Position numbers and translations under genes: made by a program
Notes under the pieces: generated by a model
Databases searched by the model: none
What the model was told of the DNA's origin: nothing
What the model saw: the letters and a program-made list of their open reading frames with translations, nothing else
From: DASTYU01 sp035764655
GTDB taxonomy: Bacteria; Chloroflexota; Limnocylindria; Limnocylindrales; CSP1-4
Length of the DNA stretch: 22,874 nucleotides
Assembly: GCA_035764655.1 (NCBI GenBank)
Contig: DASTYU010000035.1
Span: 1-22,874 of the forward strand
Direction of reading: 5' to 3'
In this document: positions 14,169 to 21,212 of the stretch, piece by piece
Layout: the number at the start of each line of letters is the position of its first letter
How positions within the stretch are numbered: the stretch's first letter is position 1

Positions 14169-14870
14169 ATGTGCGGACGGTTCATGCAGGAACGCCCGGT
14201 ATCGGAGCTCGCGGAGATCTTCGAGGCCGAGCCGCTCGCCGACGACCCGGGCGGGCACTACAACATCGCCCCGACCGACGAGGCGCTCGTGGTCGTCCAG
14301 CGCGACGACCGGAGAGCCATCACGAGCTACCGCTGGGGTCTCGTCCCGCACTGGTCTCCCGACGCGAAGATCGCAGCGCGGACCTTCAACGCTCGTGCGG
14401 AATCCATCGCATCGATGCCGGCGTTCCGCGACGCGTTCCTGCGGAAGCGCTGTCTCGTGCCGGTCGACGGCTTCTACGAGTGGCGCCGCCAGGAGCGGGT
14501 CCGCCAGCCGTATCGGATCTTCCGCGCGGACGGGCGGCCGCTCGTGCTCGCCGGCCTATGGGATGGCTGGAAGGACCCCGCCACGGGCATGATCCGGCGA
14601 ACCTTCACGATCGTTACGACGACGCCCAACTCGGTGGTAGCCGAGCTGCACAACCGGATGCCGGTGATCGTGTCGGACAATGCGTGGGCCCGCTGGCTGG
14701 ACCCGCGTCCCGCGGACCGGGGAGAGCTGCGGGCCTTGCTCGAGCCCACCGAAGCCGTGGCACTCGAGGTCGCGCCCGCGTCGCGCCTCGTGAACGACGT
14801 CCGAAATGAGGGTCCGGAACTGCTTCGCGCCGAGGACGACACGGCCACCGAACTCTCCTTCTTTCCGTGA
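14169..14870 (+). CDS. SRAP/HMCES (YedK-type) abasic-site DNA-protein crosslink protein
   Basis: 233 aa. The start is the ATG giving MCGRF, since Cys2 must become N-terminal to act; the upstream ATG at 14157 would bury it. SRAP proteins trap abasic sites in single-stranded DNA by a thiazolidine bond with Cys2 and shield them from cleavage. The active-site set is complete: Cys2, Asn32 in NIAPT, Asn74 in FNARAES, Glu104 in GFYEW and His161 in ELHNRMP. Length is standard. It diverges from the rhomboid gene over 57 bp. There is no ribosome site, and TATGCT ends 7 nt before the ATG, which suggests leaderless translation. Confidence 0.96.
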   Translation: MCGRFMQERPVSELAEIFEAEPLADDPGGHYNIAPTDEALVVVQRDDRRAITSYRWGLVPHWSPDAKIAARTFNARAESIASMPAFRDAFLRKRCLVPVDGFYEWRRQERVRQPYRIFRADGRPLVLAGLWDGWKDPATGMIRRTFTIVTTTPNSVVAELHNRMPVIVSDNAWARWLDPRPADRGELRALLEPTEAVALEVAPASRLVNDVRNEGPELLRAEDDTATELSFFP

Positions 14871-14887
14871 GCGGGGAGAAGAAGGGC

Positions 14888-15526
14888 TCAGGTCGCCGCG
14901 GGTTCCCAGCCGGCGCTGCCGACCAGCTCGCGGAACGCCGCCTGCGCGTCGGCGCCCGCATCGATCGCGGCTGCCAGCTCGCCGACGAGGCGGTCGAACG
15001 CGCCCGCAACGTCCTTGGTCGGGGCGCCCAGCACGATCGCGTCGGAGGGCAGGTCCCCGGGCACCGGCTGGCCCTCGCCAACCACCGCGATGAGCGTACC
15101 GTTGCCCCAGCTGGTCGCGTCCGCGGCCACGCGCACCGCGGACGGGTCAAGCTCGTCGGCAAGCACGATCACGCGGAATTCGGTCAGATAGCGAAGTGCC
15201 AGCTCGACGTCCGGGGCGTCGAGCGTGAGGCTGCTCGACGGACCGCCGCGCGGAGCCATGCCTTCGTCGGCATCCGGGGTGTCGTCCGAATCGAGCGCCC
15301 GCGGGGTCGGATGTGCCGGGTCACGCTGGACCGCGACGTGCCCCACGCGACCCCGGGCGAGCGCGAGGACCAGCGCCTCGCCATCCGCGTCCTCGCCGAC
15401 CTTGCCCACGAGCTGCACCGCGGCGCCACGAGCGGCGGCCGCCAGCGCCATCCGGGCCGCCGAACCCGCGGCAACGGGCTCGCCATCGACGCGTGCGAGG
15501 GCGGGTTGACCGATGACGACGATCAC
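14888..15526 (-). CDS. Truncated PfkB/ribokinase-like protein
   Basis: 212 aa from the GTG at 15526, 9 bp after the preceding stop, with a weak GGTAGG. The start is like the N-terminal lobe of PfkB sugar kinases: VVIGQPALARVDG, then GSAARMALAAAARGAAVQLVGKVGEDADGE (given in parts: GSAARMALAAAARG at 21-34 and VGKVGEDADGEA at 40-51). PfkB kinases are about 300 aa and carry a C-terminal DTxGAGD motif for phosphate transfer. That motif is absent and the protein ends about 90 residues early. It may be a ligand-binding relic of the fold. It converges on the SRAP gene with 17 bp between stops, and is last in the sigma-factor unit. Confidence 0.6.
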   Translation of the reverse strand: MIVVIGQPALARVDGEPVAAGSAARMALAAAARGAAVQLVGKVGEDADGEALVLALARGRVGHVAVQRDPAHPTPRALDSDDTPDADEGMAPRGGPSSSLTLDAPDVELALRYLTEFRVIVLADELDPSAVRVAADATSWGNGTLIAVVGEGQPVPGDLPSDAIVLGAPTKDVAGAFDRLVGELAAAIDAGADAQAAFRELVGSAGWEPAAT

Positions 15527-15535
15527 CCGGGCAGC

Positions 15536-16276
15536 CTACCGCGAGTCGTCGGGTTCCGAATCGTCGGAGCCCGAGTCGTCGGACCCCGATCCCGAGTTGC
15601 TTCCGGAACTCGAGTCATCCGAACCGGACCCCGAGTCGTTTGAGGCGGAGTCATCCGAACCGGAACCGCCACCGCCGCCGGGGCCGGAGTTTCCGCCGGA
15701 GTCGTCGGTCCCGGTCGCCTCGGGCGTCTCGGTCGGTTCGCCGGTATCGGTCGGCGACGCGTCGGGAGTCGGCGAGGGGGACGGCGTGGGCGACGGCTCG
15801 ACGCTCGGCGTCGGCGCAACCGACGGCGGCGGCGATGGCGGAACGCTCGGCGTGGGCGACGGGGTCGGGGGAACGTCCGGGGTCAGCAGGCGGGCCGCAC
15901 CGACGGCGGCACCGCCGCCCAGTCCGACCAGCGCAACGGCCACCACCAGGACAAGTGCCAGCGCCTGGCCGCGAACGGCGATCGGACGCCCGCTGCCAAA
16001 CGTAACCCGCCACGCATCGCCGACCGCCGCGACCGCGGCACCGATCCGACGCCCCCGCAGCGCCAGCCCGAATACGCGGGTGGGCTGCGGCGTCGGTTCG
16101 GAGGCGATGGCCTCCATGACCCGGTCGCTGAACGCGCCGGTTGGCACCGTATCGCGCTCGGCGATCGCCTCGAGGTCGCGGGCCATGGCCGAGGCGGCCG
16201 TCAGCTCGGCCTCACCCAGGCCGGTCGGATCGTCGGACAGCTCGGTGGGATCGAAGCGGCGAGCCGGGCCGGTCAT
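15536..16276 (-). CDS. Anti-sigma-factor-like single-pass membrane protein with Pro/Ser/Asp-rich tail
   Basis: 246 aa, ATG at 16276 overlapping the sigma-factor stop as ATGA. Residues 1-100 are a cytoplasmic part with a helical segment (ELTAASAMARDLEAIAER) that could hold the sigma factor. There is no HxxxCxxC zinc motif. One transmembrane helix is at about 104-130 (ALALVLVVAVALVGLGGG). The outside tail runs Pro/Thr/Ser-rich to about 185, then Gly/Ser/Asp-rich to the end with repeated SGSDDS and SGSNSG units. Position directly behind an ECF sigma gene is the main reason for the anti-sigma call; sequence similarity to known families is not evident. Rhomboid or site-2 cleavage could release it, but that is speculation. 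Confidence 0.65.
   Translation of the reverse strand: MTGPARRFDPTELSDDPTGLGEAELTAASAMARDLEAIAERDTVPTGAFSDRVMEAIASEPTPQPTRVFGLALRGRRIGAAVAAVGDAWRVTFGSGRPIAVRGQALALVLVVAVALVGLGGGAAVGAARLLTPDVPPTPSPTPSVPPSPPPSVAPTPSVEPSPTPSPSPTPDASPTDTGEPTETPEATGTDDSGGNSGPGGGGGSGSDDSASNDSGSGSDDSSSGSNSGSGSDDSGSDDSEPDDSR
15539..15690 (-). repeat. Degenerate Ser/Asp/Gly codon repeats in the anti-sigma tail
   Basis: Recurring GAGTCGTCGGA/CCCGAGTCGTC-type units on the plus strand encode SDDSGSD-like repeats. Simple-sequence drift within a coding region; the GAGTC occurrences here are from this, not from the palindromes. Confidence 0.7.
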
Positions 16277-16932
16277 GCGCCACCTCCCAGTTCGATCGCC
16301 TCGCGCAGTCGCAGCAGGCCGCGGTGCAGATGCGTCTTGACCGTGCCCAGCGGACGGCCGGTCTGGCGGGCGATCTCGTCGAGGCTCAACTCTCCGAAGA
16401 ACCGCAGTGAAACGGTTTCCCGGTATGGCTCGCCCAGGCGCGCAACCTCACGTCGGACGGCGGTGGCGCGCTCGGTGCGCAGTGACAGCAGCATCGGATC
16501 GTTCGAGGACGAGGCGTCGATCGATGCCGAGTTGATCGCCGCGGCGGCCGCCGAACCGGGCTCGGCGGTCACGTCGAGCCAGGCGACCGACTTGCGCCGG
16601 CCCGCCTGGCGCACGGCGATGCGCACCGCGATCCTGGTCAGCCAGGCACCGAACGGGCCGTCGCCGCGCCACGAGGGCAGCGACCGGTATGCGGTCACGA
16701 ATGCCTCCTGGGCGGCGTCTTCGGCTTCGTGGACGTCACCGAGCACCCGGTAGCAGGCACGCACGATGGCCGGGCCTTCCCGGTCGACAAGGCGGCGAAA
16801 GGCATCACGGTCACCGGCGAGGACGGCCTCGACCGTTGCCTGGTCATCGCGAAGTTCGATGGCGATCTCGTCGCTCCGTAGCTGTGCATCGTGCGGGCCG
16901 CCTTCGCGGGTCCAGGCCCGGCTCGCCGGCAT
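16273..16932 (-). CDS. ECF (sigma-70 family) RNA polymerase sigma factor
   Basis: 219 aa from the ATG at 16932; a GTG at 16974 would add 14 residues, and neither has a ribosome site. Region 2 spans about residues 30-95 (DRDAFRRLVDREGPAIVRACY, then DVHEAEDAAQEAFVTAYRSL). Region 4 spans about 160-210, with helix-turn-helix LSLDEIARQTGRPLGTVKTHLHRGLLRLRE. ECF factors direct polymerase to stress or envelope promoters and are held by a membrane anti-sigma; the next gene overlaps by 4 bp and fits that part. The linker between regions 2 and 4 has a Ala/Ser-rich insertion (about 120-145). The secreted-protein gene upstream has a TGAAAC-type promoter that this factor may recognise. Confidence 0.92.
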   Translation of the reverse strand: MPASRAWTREGGPHDAQLRSDEIAIELRDDQATVEAVLAGDRDAFRRLVDREGPAIVRACYRVLGDVHEAEDAAQEAFVTAYRSLPSWRGDGPFGAWLTRIAVRIAVRQAGRRKSVAWLDVTAEPGSAAAAAINSASIDASSSNDPMLLSLRTERATAVRREVARLGEPYRETVSLRFFGELSLDEIARQTGRPLGTVKTHLHRGLLRLREAIELGGGA

Positions 16933-17003
16933 GATGCCGTGGATCGAGCCGGGCCGGGATGAGCCCAGTGGCACCGATATCGGGCCGTTGGTCGTGGAAC
17001 GGC

Positions 17004-17531
17004 TCAGTCCGAGCCGCTGTTCGAACCGGAGCGGTCGACATCGCCGCCGCTCGAGCCACTGTTCGAGCCCGAGTGGTCGTCGTCCGTGTCTTCGCCCTGG
17101 TCGTCGTTGTCGTTGCCGTGGTCGTCGTTGGCGTCGTGTGTCGCGTCGTCATCGCCGTGGTCGTCGTTGGCGTCGTGTGTCGCGTCGTCATCGCCGCTCG
17201 GCCCGCTGTTCGAGCCGCTGCGGTCGTCGGCGCCCGCGGGGCCGCTGTTGCCCCCGTGGTCGTCGAACGTCGCCTCGGCGGTGGCCGCTGGCTCGGCGGT
17301 CTCGGTCGGCTCGGCCGTCTCGGCCGGCTCGGCCGTCTCGGTCGGCTCGGCCGTCTCGGTCGGCTCAGCCGTCTCGTTCGGCTCGGCGGTCTGCGTCGCC
17401 TCGGCGGTGGCGGTCGCCTCGACGCGGGACTGCGTGGCACCCGAGTTGGCGGCTGTCACCCCACCGACGAGCAGCAGCAGGGCCACGGCGGACACGCCCA
17501 GGCCGCGGATGAACTTGGTGTCGCTTGGCAT
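17004..17531 (-). CDS. Small secreted repeat protein, Thr/Ala/Glu/Pro then Asp/His/Asn-rich
   Basis: 175 aa. The ATG at 17531 has AGGAGAG 8 nt upstream. Residues 1-28 are a signal peptide (VSAVALLLLVGGVTAA). Residues about 35-90 are six-residue repeats of TAEPTE type. Residues about 120-150 hold two exact copies of a 13-residue Asp/His unit. The end is Gly/Ser/Asn/Asp-rich with SGSNSG three times. There is no recognisable enzyme domain. The His/Asp density could bind calcium or transition metals. It is probably the first gene of a unit with the sigma factor and anti-sigma. DDHGGNSGPAG here and DDSGGNSGPGG in the anti-sigma tail are near-identical, so the two may share a function or origin. 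Function unknown. Confidence 0.8.
   Translation of the reverse strand: MPSDTKFIRGLGVSAVALLLLVGGVTAANSGATQSRVEATATAEATQTAEPNETAEPTETAEPTETAEPAETAEPTETAEPAATAEATFDDHGGNSGPAGADDRSGSNSGPSGDDDATHDANDDHGDDDATHDANDDHGNDNDDQGEDTDDDHSGSNSGSSGGDVDRSGSNSGSD
17119..17196 (-). repeat. Exact tandem duplication of a 39-bp unit
   Basis: Copies at 17119-17157 and 17158-17196 are identical and encode two copies of a 13-residue Asp/His/Asn unit in the secreted protein. Identity at synonymous sites points to a recent duplication. Confidence 0.9.
17290..17397 (-). repeat. Six 18-bp tandem repeats encoding TAEPTE-type units
   Basis: Six near-identical units, starting GGCTCGGC on the plus strand, in frame in the secreted-protein gene. 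Copies 3 and 4 are identical. Likely variable in number between strains. Confidence 0.85.
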
Positions 17532-17587
17532 CGGTCTGGCTCTCCTGAGTCGTCGAACGATCCTTCGATCGCCTCGTACTCACCTGA

Positions 17588-17612
17588 GACAGTCGCCGCC
17601 CGGAAGGTTTCA
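17588..17612 (-). promoter_or_regulatory. Candidate ECF sigma promoter (TGAAAC-N15-TGTC)
   Basis: TGAAAC (17612-17607, overlapping the M16 stop codon) matches the -35 of sigma-W/M-type ECF promoters. TGTC 15 bp on is one base from the CGTC -10 form. It lies about 57 bp upstream of the secreted-protein start, which heads the sigma-factor unit, so autoregulation is plausible. Confidence 0.4.
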
Positions 17613-19130
17613 GCGCGACTCCGGCTCCGGCGCCGCGGAGGGCTCGTCGGCGGTGCCGGGCAGGTCCGGATCCTGGGCGCCTGCGACCGGTCCGCTGTCG
17701 TCCTCTTCATCGACCGGGCCGACCGGCTCCTGGAGCGGGCCGGATGCAATCGGACCTTCGTCCCGCTCGACGGTAATGGGCCCCACGCCCGCGGCGTCGA
17801 GCGCATCGCCGAACGCGTCGGCATCACCGACCACGACGATCGCCGCCTCATCGAGCAGCAGATGTGCCCGGGCCGCCTCTGCAACGGCCGCAACGGAGAC
17901 CGCTTCGATGGAGCTTCGGTAATTGACCAGTTCCTCGACGCCGAGTTCGTGGACCACGAGTCCGGACAGCGCCGCGACGACGGCACCGGCGGTCTCGAAG
18001 CGGAGCGGGAAGACCCCGATGAGGAAGTCTCGCGCGGCACGGAGCTCCGCCTCGGTCACCTGTTCGTCGCGCATGCGCGCCAGCTCGACCAGGAACTCCT
18101 GGATCGCGGGAACGGTGACCTCGGTGTTGACCGCGGCCCGTGCGGAGAACGGCCCGGCGCCCCGGCGCATGTCGAAGCCGGCGCCCGCACCGTACGTGTA
18201 CCCCTTGTCCTCGCGGAGATTCATGTTCAGTCGCGAGTTGAAGAGCCCGCCCAGGATCGCGCTCATGACGGCGACCGGATGGAAGTCCGGGATGCGCCGC
18301 GGCACGCCGCGATGGCCGATCCGGATCTCCGACTGGACCGCGCCCGGTCGGTGGACGACCCGTACGACGCGCTCGCGGATCGCCGGCGCGTCATCGATCG
18401 CGCGGCCGCCGGCGACGGCGGGGAATGCCTGCCACTCCCCGAGCAGCCGCTCGACGGTCTTTGCCACGTCCAGGCCAGCCAGCTCGCCCCCGATGATGAG
18501 CGTGGCCCGCGCCGGATCGAGGCCGCGCTCGTAGGCGTGGCGGAGCTGCGTCCGTCCCAGCCCTTCGACCGTGTCCCTGGTGCCGCCCGCGGGCCGGTGG
18601 TACGGCGCGTCCGAGGTGTAGATCGTGTCGACGAACGCCTCGTCGGCGCGTCGGCGCGGGTCGGCCCGGGCCTGGAGCAGATCGTTCAGGCGCTCGTCGC
18701 GAAGGCGCTCCACCTCGCGCTCGGGGAAGGTCGGATGGAGGACCATCTCCGCGAGCAGCTCGAGGGCCGCCTCCAGGCGGTCGCGCGGAACGTCGACGCT
18801 GGCCGTCAGCGCGTCCCAGCCCGCCTCGGCGTGGAGCGAGGCGCCCAGGCGTTCGGACGCCTCCGTCAGCTGGATCGCGTCGTAGCGCTCGGTTCCCTCG
18901 GACAGCGTCCGCGCCGCCAGGACGGTGGCGCCCCCGGCGTCGGCAGGCTCGTCGACGGCCCCGTTGCGCAGGACCAGCGAAGCCGCGATCAGCGGCCTGC
19001 CGGGCATGTCGGCCGCGAGGATGCGCAGCCCGTTCGACAGGCGCTGCTCCTCGACGGCCGGGAACTCGTACGGACGCGGCGCGCCAGGGGACGGGCGCTC
19101 CGGGATCGTCGTGGCGGTCTTCGCGGTCAC
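17610..19130 (-). CDS. M16 peptidase, non-catalytic (R/Y) subunit
   Basis: 506 aa, GTG start overlapping the previous stop as GTGA. The fold signature RLSNGLRILAADMPG opens the first M16 domain. The zinc motif HxxEH is missing; the matching stretch is GGATVLAARTLSEGT (66-80). The second domain has the R/Y pair, Arg306 and Tyr311/313 in NLREDKGYTYGAG, which in two-subunit M16B enzymes completes the active site of the partner. The last ~45 residues are acidic and Pro-rich, an unusual extension. With the gene upstream it forms a heterodimeric processing protease of the mitochondrial-processing-peptidase type. No signal peptide is seen, so it is probably cytoplasmic. Substrate unknown. Confidence 0.92.
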   Translation of the reverse strand: MTAKTATTIPERPSPGAPRPYEFPAVEEQRLSNGLRILAADMPGRPLIAASLVLRNGAVDEPADAGGATVLAARTLSEGTERYDAIQLTEASERLGASLHAEAGWDALTASVDVPRDRLEAALELLAEMVLHPTFPEREVERLRDERLNDLLQARADPRRRADEAFVDTIYTSDAPYHRPAGGTRDTVEGLGRTQLRHAYERGLDPARATLIIGGELAGLDVAKTVERLLGEWQAFPAVAGGRAIDDAPAIRERVVRVVHRPGAVQSEIRIGHRGVPRRIPDFHPVAVMSAILGGLFNSRLNMNLREDKGYTYGAGAGFDMRRGAGPFSARAAVNTEVTVPAIQEFLVELARMRDEQVTEAELRAARDFLIGVFPLRFETAGAVVAALSGLVVHELGVEELVNYRSSIEAVSVAAVAEAARAHLLLDEAAIVVVGDADAFGDALDAAGVGPITVERDEGPIASGPLQEPVGPVDEEDDSGPVAGAQDPDLPGTADEPSAAPEPESR

Positions 19131-20539
19131 GCCGCCACCTCCTCTTCCGCGGCGTCCTCGTCCACCATGGCGGCGCTGTCGGCGGCCGGGCCGTCGGGCA
19201 GGTACGTCAGCACCAGCCGGTTGTCCGGCACGAACACCTGCGCGGCGGCGCTCACGATGTCGTCGGGCGTGACCGCCAGGTAGCGAGGCAGCATGCGGTC
19301 GATCAGCCCAGGGTCGTCGAACAACGTCGCGTACATCGACAGCCGGTCCGCGCGCTCCTCGACGCGCTGCAGCGTGCCCAGCTCGTCGGCCTCGATGAGG
19401 GCGTGCGCGCGGGCCAGCTCATCGGGCGTGACCGGCTCGCGTGCGACGCGCTCCAGCTCCTCGATGAACGCCTCCTCGACCCGGGCGACCTCGACCTCCG
19501 GTCGCACGGTCGCCCAGCCGGCGCACATGGATGCGCCACCGATGAACCCGAGCGAGAAGAGTGCGACGTCCTGGGCGATCCGCTCATCGCGCACCAGCCG
19601 CCGGTGCAGCCGACTGCCCTTGCCTCCCGCGAGGATCTGGCTCGCGACGTCGAGGGCGTCGAGCCGCGTCTCACCGAAGGGTGGCGCCCGGAACCCGAAG
19701 TAGAGCCGCGGCAGCGGCACCTGGTCGCGGACCGTTTCGCGCCGCTCCCCGCCGAGCGTTGGCGGGAGGGACATGTCGGGCAGCGTGGGGAACGTCGGAT
19801 TGGGCGGGATGCCGCCGAAGTACTTCTCGGTGGCCGCGCGGACCTGTGCGGCTTCGACGTCGCCCACCACCGACAGGACGGCATTGTTCGGCGCGTACCA
19901 CGTCCGGAAGAACGACTGGACATCCTCGAGCGACGCCGCGTCGAGGTCCTCCATCGACCCGATCGTCGAGTGGTGGTACGGGTGACCTTCCGGATACAGG
20001 TGACCCTGCAGCTTCTCCTGCCAGGTGCCGTACGGGCGGTTGTCGTACGACCAGCGCTTCTCGTTCTTCACGACCTCTCGCTGGTTGTCGAGGTTCTCCT
20101 GGCTCAGCGCATCGAGGAGCGTGCCCATGCGGTCCGCCTCGAGCCACAGCGCCAGGTCGAGCTGGTGGGCCGGCAGCGTTTCGAAGTAGTTGGTCCGATC
20201 GAGCCAGGTCGTGCCGTTCATCGTTCCGCCGGCGGCCTGGATGAAGGCGATGTGCTCGGCCTTCCCGACATGCGCCGAACCCTGGAACATGACGTGCTCG
20301 AACAGGTGGGCGAAGCCGGTCTTGCCCGGCTGCTCGTGCTTCGAGCCGACGTTGTACCAGACATTCACCGCGACCACGGGAGCGAGGTGGTCCTCGGCGA
20401 CGATCAGGCGGAGGCCGTTCGACAGGCGCTCGTCGGTGAAGGGAACACTGGGAACAGAGGTCGGCACGCGCAGCTCCTGCGTGACGTGGTCGGTGGGCGG
20501 GCCGGCGGGAGTTGGGCGGGCCCGATCGGTGGCGGGCAT
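19127..20539 (-). CDS. M16 zinc metallopeptidase, catalytic subunit
   Basis: 470 aa from the ATG at 20539. A GTG at 20467 has a better ribosome site (CAGGAG, 6 nt spacing) and would remove 24 residues that look poorly conserved, so the true start may be there. The zinc site is complete: His78, Glu81 and His82 in HLFEH, with Glu160 in VVKNEKRW as third ligand. The core opening LSNGLRLIVAEDH and GHPYHHSTIGSMEDL are standard. The second domain lacks the Tyr of the R/Y pair (RRLVRDERIAQDV), which the next gene supplies. It overlaps that gene by 4 bp. It diverges from copC over 55 bp. Confidence 0.94.
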   Translation of the reverse strand: MPATDRARPTPAGPPTDHVTQELRVPTSVPSVPFTDERLSNGLRLIVAEDHLAPVVAVNVWYNVGSKHEQPGKTGFAHLFEHVMFQGSAHVGKAEHIAFIQAAGGTMNGTTWLDRTNYFETLPAHQLDLALWLEADRMGTLLDALSQENLDNQREVVKNEKRWSYDNRPYGTWQEKLQGHLYPEGHPYHHSTIGSMEDLDAASLEDVQSFFRTWYAPNNAVLSVVGDVEAAQVRAATEKYFGGIPPNPTFPTLPDMSLPPTLGGERRETVRDQVPLPRLYFGFRAPPFGETRLDALDVASQILAGGKGSRLHRRLVRDERIAQDVALFSLGFIGGASMCAGWATVRPEVEVARVEEAFIEELERVAREPVTPDELARAHALIEADELGTLQRVEERADRLSMYATLFDDPGLIDRMLPRYLAVTPDDIVSAAAQVFVPDNRLVLTYLPDGPAADSAAMVDEDAAEEEVAA

Positions 20540-20581
20540 CGTAGCGCGTTCGGCCTCGCGGCGGACTCGGCCGGGACTTCG

Positions 20582-20587
20582 TAGACT
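20582..20587 (+). promoter_or_regulatory. Candidate -10 box of copC, leaderless
   Basis: TAGACT with 7 nt to the ATG at 20595, the same geometry as the SRAP gene; no ribosome site. Confidence 0.45.
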
Positions 20588-20594
20588 CGGGGAC

Positions 20595-21212
20595 ATGCAC
20601 CGTCACCCTCCCAACCGCCCGAGCCTGGCAGCGTTGCTGTTGGCGCTGGGTGCGCTCATCGCCGTCCCGCCGGCCGTCGCCGCGCACGCGGAGTTCGAGC
20701 GCTCGAGGCCGGAGGACGGCGAAACCGTCCAGGGTTCCCCCAACGTCATCCGGGCATTCTTCTCCGAGGATCTCGGCGACGGCAGCGAGATGGCCCTGCT
20801 CGACGAGGACGGCGCGACGATTTCGACTGGGGGGATCGACCCGGCCAACTCGACCCGCCTGCGGATGGATCCGCCCGACCTGCTACCCGGCGACTACGAG
20901 GTCCAGTGGAAGGCGTTTGCGGACGACGGCCACCTCGAGACCGGTACGTTCAGCTTCACCGTCAGCGCCCCGGTGACGCCGCCGCCGTCGCTCACGCCGA
21001 CGCCGAGCGAGGTGGTGTCTGCGCCCCCGTCGGCGTCCGCAGTGCCGACCGTCTCCGCGCCGTCCACTCCAAGCCCGGCCGCGGCCGAACCATCCCCGCC
21101 GGCGAATGCGGCAGGCGCCAATGACGTGCTCCCGCCGATCGTCGCGGCGGTCGTCATCGTCGGCGCGCTCGGTGGCTACCTCCTGATGCGCCGGCGGCCC
21201 GCCCGGCCGTGA
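20595..21212 (+). CDS. CopC-like copper-binding protein with C-terminal membrane anchor
   Basis: 205 aa. Signal peptide of about 30 residues ending VAA, leaving His31 as mature residue 1. The CopC beta-barrel follows (HAEFERSRPEDGETV to GTFSFTV, 31-123). The Cu(II) ligands of CopC are present: N-terminal His31, and Asp111 and His113 in DDGHLETG. After a Pro/Ser/Thr linker (124-175) a helix at about 179-197 and an RRR stop-transfer anchor the protein outside the membrane. Many CopC proteins are soluble or fused to CopD; here the anchor replaces that, and the next gene is a different membrane protein. TAGACT lies 7 nt before the ATG and there is no ribosome site, so translation is likely leaderless. 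Confidence 0.9.
   Translation: MHRHPPNRPSLAALLLALGALIAVPPAVAAHAEFERSRPEDGETVQGSPNVIRAFFSEDLGDGSEMALLDEDGATISTGGIDPANSTRLRMDPPDLLPGDYEVQWKAFADDGHLETGTFSFTVSAPVTPPPSLTPTPSEVVSAPPSASAVPTVSAPSTPSPAAAEPSPPANAAGANDVLPPIVAAVVIVGALGGYLLMRRRPARP

Noticed and set aside
15539..15690. GAGTC occurrences as further operator sites
   Set aside because: They come from Ser/Asp codon repeats inside the anti-sigma gene and do not show the N6 spacing with GACTC.
16959..19283. 774-codon open frame on the plus strand
   Set aside because: Antisense to the secreted protein and M16 genes. It begins with low-complexity Val/Arg runs that mirror the repeats on the other strand.
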